8,983 nt of DNA from an uncultured Oribacterium sp. (lineage in GTDB: Bacteria; Bacillota; Clostridia; Lachnospirales; Lachnospiraceae). Shown here in pieces: positions 6,015-8,983 of this stretch. The translations under genes and the position numbers were made by a program. The notes under the pieces were generated by a model. The model made no database searches and was not told the DNA's origin. It was given only the letters and a program-made list of their open reading frames with translations. The stretch spans positions 1 through 8,983 of the forward strand of contig CALHIC010000396.1 of NCBI GenBank assembly GCA_938030845.1, written 5' to 3'. How positions within the stretch are numbered: the stretch's first letter is position 1; each line of letters begins with the position of its first letter.

Positions 6015-7286
6015 ATGGGTAACGTAAAGAAGAAAAAAATAGCCTTGGGCTTACAATTATTGATAGCATTGTTTTTCGGAGGGGCGGCAGGATATTTCCT
6101 TCCTCAATTCGCAAGCTTTTACCAGTTTCTGGGACAGGCCTTTATCCGGCTCATCAGTATGCTGATTATTCCTTTGGTGCTTCCCCTTGTGGTGGTGGCT
6201 GTGGCAGAGGTGCTGGGAAAGAATCATTTTCAGAAGCTCCTGGGAAAGACCTTCCTGTATTTCTTTGCCGTAACTACAGGAATTACCGCCCTTTTTGTCT
6301 TTGCTTCCTATTACTTAGGCTTTGGACAGGGGGTAAATATCGGGCAGGAAGGCGCCAGCCTGGAGGGCATTGCCACCGGCGTGAAGATTGATGAGTTTTT
6401 CTTAAACTTCATTCCTTCCAATCTTTTCAAGGCACTTACAGACGGCGCATTACTTCCGATTCTGATTTTCGCCATTTTCTTAGGCTATGGCGTAGGTCAG
6501 CTGGAGCAGGAGAAGAAGGAAACTTTCCTTTCCGGCATAAAGATTTGGATTGCCGCCATTTACAAGATTTTAGATGCGGTGATTTTACTTTCCCCTGTGG
6601 GCGTATTCGGCTTTATTGCCAAGGATGTGGCAACAACCGGAGTGGACAAGCTGGTAGGACTCGGACAGTTTGTAGTAGGAATGTACCTTGGCTACGGCGT
6701 TTTGGCACTTGTAATCTTCCCTGTTATTGCTATTCTATATAAGGTAAACTATGTAAAGCTTATCAAGAGTATCGGAGATTTGGTGACTCTGGCCTTTGTG
6801 TCCGGCGGATCCAGCGTGGTTTTACCCCCACTTTTGAAGCGTTTGAAGAAGGAAGGCTATGACGAGGCGGTAACGGATTTCGTGGTACCTCTCGGCTACT
6901 CCTTTAATCTTGAGGGAGCGGCAGTGTATTTTGCCTTGGCGACTGTCTTTTTGGCAAATGCTTACGGCATTACTTTCACTCCCCAGGCCTTACTGTTTAC
7001 GGTTCTCCTTTTAAGTTTAATCGGAAAGACCGCGGCAACCATCCCTTCCGGGGCCATTGTGGTTTTATTGGCGGCAGCTCCCCAGTTGGGACTTCCTGTG
7101 GAAGGTGTAGCCTTGATATTGTCCGTAGACTTCTTTGCAAATGCAGGAAGAACCGCCTTAAATGTGGTAGGTCAGGCTTTGGCAGTGGCTGTATTGGACA
7201 GTAAAAAAGAAAATGCGGAAAAAGTAGAAAAACCGGCAAAGGCGGAAAATGTAGCAGGCAAGGAATTTGTTGCCAATGCAGGCTAA
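6015..7286 (+). CDS. Dicarboxylate/amino acid:cation symporter (DAACS, GltP/DctA-like)
   Basis: A 423-residue integral membrane protein with about eight hydrophobic segments plus the two re-entrant hairpins of this fold. It imports glutamate, aspartate or C4-dicarboxylates with H+ or Na+. Hairpin 1 carries SGGSSVVLP (263-271); segment 7 carries GYSFNLEGAAVY (294-305); hairpin 2 carries GKTAATIPSGA (337-347); segment 8 carries VDFFANAGRTALNVVGQ (371-387). Arg379, Thr380 and Asn383 match the substrate-contact Arg397, Thr398 and Asn401 of the archaeal homologue GltPh. Asn376 replaces the amino-group-binding Asp394, Glu300 replaces the Asp of the NxDG motif, and Gln387 replaces Asp405, a sodium ligand. 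This suggests proton coupling and possibly a substrate without an amino group. The Lys/Glu/Ala-rich C-terminal tail (about 396-423) is cytosolic. The start has AAGGAG nine bases upstream. The gene is probably cotranscribed with the ATP-grasp gene 123 bases downstream. Confidence 0.9.
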   Translation: MGNVKKKKIALGLQLLIALFFGGAAGYFLPQFASFYQFLGQAFIRLISMLIIPLVLPLVVVAVAEVLGKNHFQKLLGKTFLYFFAVTTGITALFVFASYYLGFGQGVNIGQEGASLEGIATGVKIDEFFLNFIPSNLFKALTDGALLPILIFAIFLGYGVGQLEQEKKETFLSGIKIWIAAIYKILDAVILLSPVGVFGFIAKDVATTGVDKLVGLGQFVVGMYLGYGVLALVIFPVIAILYKVNYVKLIKSIGDLVTLAFVSGGSSVVLPPLLKRLKKEGYDEAVTDFVVPLGYSFNLEGAAVYFALATVFLANAYGITFTPQALLFTVLLLSLIGKTAATIPSGAIVVLLAAAPQLGLPVEGVALILSVDFFANAGRTALNVVGQALAVAVLDSKKENAEKVEKPAKAENVAGKEFVANAG

Positions 7287-7409
7287 GAAACAGTTGTTAC
7301 TAAAGTAGGCCAAGAAGCCCGATAGAACGAAGGAAAAATCCGCCGGCCATGCAGGATGAATTGGAAGAAAAAACATTTATAGAATACGAAGTTTCGGAAA
7401 GGAAGTAAT

Positions 7410-8342
7410 ATGGCAGAGAAGAAGGTATATGTAATCCATGAAAATCTGGAATGGACCCAGCATTTGGTAAAGTGGCTGGAAGAAAAGAAGATTCCCTATG
7501 AGCTATGGGATTTATCCAAGGGAATCCTGAACTTGCAGGAGGCGCCTCCTGAGGGCGTGTTCTATAACCGTATGTCTGCCTCCTCCCATACCAGAGGCCA
7601 CCGTTATGCACCGGAGTATACGGAGCAGGTGCTTTCCTGGCTAACAAGACACGGCCGTAAGGTGGTAAACGGTTTAGGTGCCATTAATCTGGAAATCAGT
7701 AAGGTAAAGCAGTATCTTGCCTTAGAGGAAAATGGCATTCCCCACCCCAAAACCGTGGCAGTTTTAGGACAGGATCAGATTCTGGAAGGCGCAAGACAGC
7801 TAAACATTTACCCTCTGATTACCAAGCATAACCGTGCAGGAAAGGGCTTGGGGGTACAGCTTTTCCAGAATGAAGGGGAGCTGGAGGCCTATGTCAACAG
7901 CCCGGCCTTTGAGCCTTCCGTAGACGGCATCACCCTCTTGCAGGAGTATATTAAGCCCGCAGACGGCAGAATCCGCCGTTCCGAGTTTATCGGACAGAAG
8001 TTTTTATACACCGTATCCATTGACTCCTCCGACGGCTTCCAGCTCTGCCCGGCAGAGGGTTGCCAGATTGGAAAGAAGAAAGAAGAGCTGGAAAGCTCTG
8101 AAAAATTCCAAATCACAGAGCCCTTGGAGAAGGAAAGAGAGCAGGCCTACACAAAATTTTTACAGAACAGCGGCATTGACGTTGCGGCGATTGAGTGGGT
8201 ACAGTCGGCAAGCGGAGAGATTTATGTTTATGACGTAAATACCAACACCAACTATAACCCCACCGCGGAGAAGAATGCCAATATCTACGCCCATGAGCAT
8301 TTGGCAGAGTATCTGGGCAAGCTGTTAAAAGAGCAGGGGTAA
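7410..8342 (+). CDS. RimK-like ATP-grasp ligase family protein
   Basis: A 310-residue cytosolic protein of the ATP-grasp superfamily, whose members activate a carboxylate as acyl phosphate and join it to an amine or thiol. Residues 1-100 form the preATP-grasp domain, with the conserved segment YNRMSASSHTRGHRYAPEY (52-70). Residues about 101-180 contain the ATP-binding part: ITKHNRAGKGLGVQLF (137-152) with Lys139 and the glycine-rich loop, and LLQEYI (176-181). Residues 181-300 complete the Mg/ATP site: FLYTVSID (198-205), IEW (261-263) and YVYDVNTNTNYNP (272-284), with Asp275 and Asn277/Asn279 as probable Mg ligands. The protein resembles RimK (alpha-L-glutamate ligase) in fold, but the N-terminal motif marks a distinct subgroup. 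AAAGGA lies six bases before the ATG. No terminator or clear promoter separates it from the symporter gene, so an operon is likely and the imported acid could be its substrate (inference). Confidence 0.82.
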   Translation: MAEKKVYVIHENLEWTQHLVKWLEEKKIPYELWDLSKGILNLQEAPPEGVFYNRMSASSHTRGHRYAPEYTEQVLSWLTRHGRKVVNGLGAINLEISKVKQYLALEENGIPHPKTVAVLGQDQILEGARQLNIYPLITKHNRAGKGLGVQLFQNEGELEAYVNSPAFEPSVDGITLLQEYIKPADGRIRRSEFIGQKFLYTVSIDSSDGFQLCPAEGCQIGKKKEELESSEKFQITEPLEKEREQAYTKFLQNSGIDVAAIEWVQSASGEIYVYDVNTNTNYNPTAEKNANIYAHEHLAEYLGKLLKEQG

Positions 8343-8413
8343 AAGGTTTTCCGGAAATAAAGAATATGGATCGGAAGTTTTTGTAAAGAGAATATAAGCA
8401 GCTTTATAAAGTG

Positions 8414-8445
8414 AAGGAAGGGGATGTTCATTCCCCTTCCTTTTT
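8414..8445 (+). terminator. Rho-independent terminator after the ATP-grasp gene
   Basis: AAGGAAGGGGA (8414-8424) pairs perfectly with TCCCCTTCCTT (8432-8442) around a 7-base loop, followed by a T run to 8445. It lies about 70 bases after the stop codon at 8342 and ends the symporter/ATP-grasp transcription unit. Confidence 0.92.
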
Positions 8446-8486
8446 GCTATAAATAAAGGTATAGGATAGAAGGAATATTTTTCGAA

Positions 8487-8492
8487 TATAAT
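8487..8492 (+). promoter_or_regulatory. -10 element of the ArsC/Spx-family gene
   Basis: A perfect TATAAT 19 bases before the ATG at 8512, with no good -35 at 16-18 bases. If used, the leader is only about 13 bases and begins close to the AAAGGA ribosome binding site (8500-8505). Another candidate, TGCTATAAA near 8445-8453, would give a longer leader. Confidence 0.4.
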
Positions 8493-8511
8493 CAAAAAGA
8501 AAGGATAAACC

Positions 8512-8868
8512 ATGAATACATTTATTTGCTATGACCGTTGCAGCACCTGCAAAAAGGCGGAGGATTTTTTAAAGGCTCACAATGTCTCTTTTGAAAAGCG
8601 CCCGATTAAGGAGCAAAATCCAAGCGCCAAGGAAATCCATGAGATGAAGGAGCGTTCCGGCCTTCCCTTAAAGCGCTTCTTTAACACCAGCGGACAGTTG
8701 TATAAGTCTATGGAATTAAAGGACAAGCTCCCCAATATGTCCGAGGAAGAGCAGGAGGCATTACTGGCAACAGACGGTATGCTGGTAAAGAGACCAATAT
8801 TCCTTTATGGAGATAAGGTTTTGGTGGGATTTAAAGAAAAAGAATGGGTAGAGGCTTTAGGAAAATAA
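8512..8868 (+). CDS. ArsC/Spx/MgsR-family thioredoxin-fold protein
   Basis: A 118-residue protein, full length for the ArsC/Spx/YffB family. The N-terminus has CYDRCSTCKKAEDFL (6-20), with a CxxC pair at Cys10 and Cys13, as in Spx and MgsR; classical glutathione-dependent ArsC enzymes have a single catalytic Cys there. Residues 30-34 (RPIKE) and LVKRPIF (91-97, with the cis-Pro loop and Arg94) are typical of the fold, as is the C-terminal VGFKEKEWVEAL. Family members are arsenate reductases, transcription regulators that bind the RNA polymerase alpha subunit (Spx), or uncharacterised reductases. No ars operon genes are adjacent, so arsenate reduction is not supported by context. AAAGGA sits six bases before the ATG. 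The gene lies downstream of a strong terminator and upstream of a palindromic repeat, so it is probably monocistronic. Confidence 0.85.
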   Translation: MNTFICYDRCSTCKKAEDFLKAHNVSFEKRPIKEQNPSAKEIHEMKERSGLPLKRFFNTSGQLYKSMELKDKLPNMSEEEQEALLATDGMLVKRPIFLYGDKVLVGFKEKEWVEALGK

Positions 8869-8899
8869 GATTTGGACGTCGCGGGTGATAATCGTTGAT

Positions 8900-8983
8900 A
8901 TTTTCGGCAATAAAGGTCTGAAATGGGGGGAGTCTGAGCTCGATACTTGCGAAATCCGGCGAAGTGAAGAACTGTAAAAATCA
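8900..8983. repeat. Palindromic interspersed repeat, copy B (left part only, cut by window edge)
   Basis: TTTTCGGCAATAAAGG and CTGAAATGGGG, followed by AGTCTGAGC and TACTTGCGAAA, align with the left part of the repeat at 3271-3328 with small indels. The copies diverge after TACTTGCGAAA, in the inner hairpin. The orientation is the same as copy A, and like copy A it lies directly downstream of a plus-strand gene (stop at 8868). The matching right arm would lie past the window edge. Confidence 0.7.

Noticed and set aside
7287..7409. Terminator or separate promoter between symporter and ligase genes
   Set aside because: Only short GC palindromes without a T run and no -35/-10 pair at proper spacing are seen.

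Overview
The window looks like chromosomal DNA of a low-GC, Gram-positive anaerobe of the class Clostridia, most likely the family Lachnospiraceae. The reasons are the strong AAGGAGG-type ribosome binding sites, the AT-rich intergenic regions with sigma-A-like promoters, a surface protein with choline-binding-type cell-wall repeats, and the style of the protein sequences. Naming a genus would be a guess. No rRNA, tRNA, CRISPR array, insertion sequence or prophage gene is visible.

Layout from left to right. (1) A DUF438/hemerythrin-like protein on the minus strand (544 down to 1, cut by the left edge), with a promoter and an inverted repeat placed like an operator. (2) An AT-rich intergenic stretch of about 500 bp containing a possible promoter and long leader for (3) a secreted 714-residue protein with N-terminal cell-wall-binding repeats, a Ser/Gly/Asn-rich linker, an FMN-binding domain with a covalent-flavinylation-type motif, and an unassigned C-terminal half. 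(4) A 150-bp imperfect palindromic repeat between convergent genes; its left arm recurs at the right end of the window. (5) Two minus-strand peptidase genes of proline-specific families, a proline-iminopeptidase-type alpha/beta hydrolase and an M24 Xaa-Pro peptidase, each with its own promoter and separated by a strong terminator. (6) A divergent promoter region of about 350 bp, then a plus-strand pair: a dicarboxylate/amino acid:cation symporter with unusual binding-site residues and a RimK-like ATP-grasp ligase. (7) A strong terminator, a 118-residue ArsC/Spx-family thioredoxin-fold protein, and the second copy of the repeat, cut by the right edge.

Taken together, the window fits a peptide- and amino-acid-using anaerobe: two cytosolic peptidases for proline-containing peptides, and an acidic-substrate transporter next to an ATP-dependent carboxylate-amine ligase that could act on the imported compound (inference). 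The redox-related items are separate from these: the extracellular flavoprotein, the hemerythrin-like protein and the ArsC/Spx protein. The points most worth following up are the wall-bound flavoprotein, the palindromic repeat family and the symporter-ligase pair. I do not see a complete multi-gene defence or other wholly new system here.
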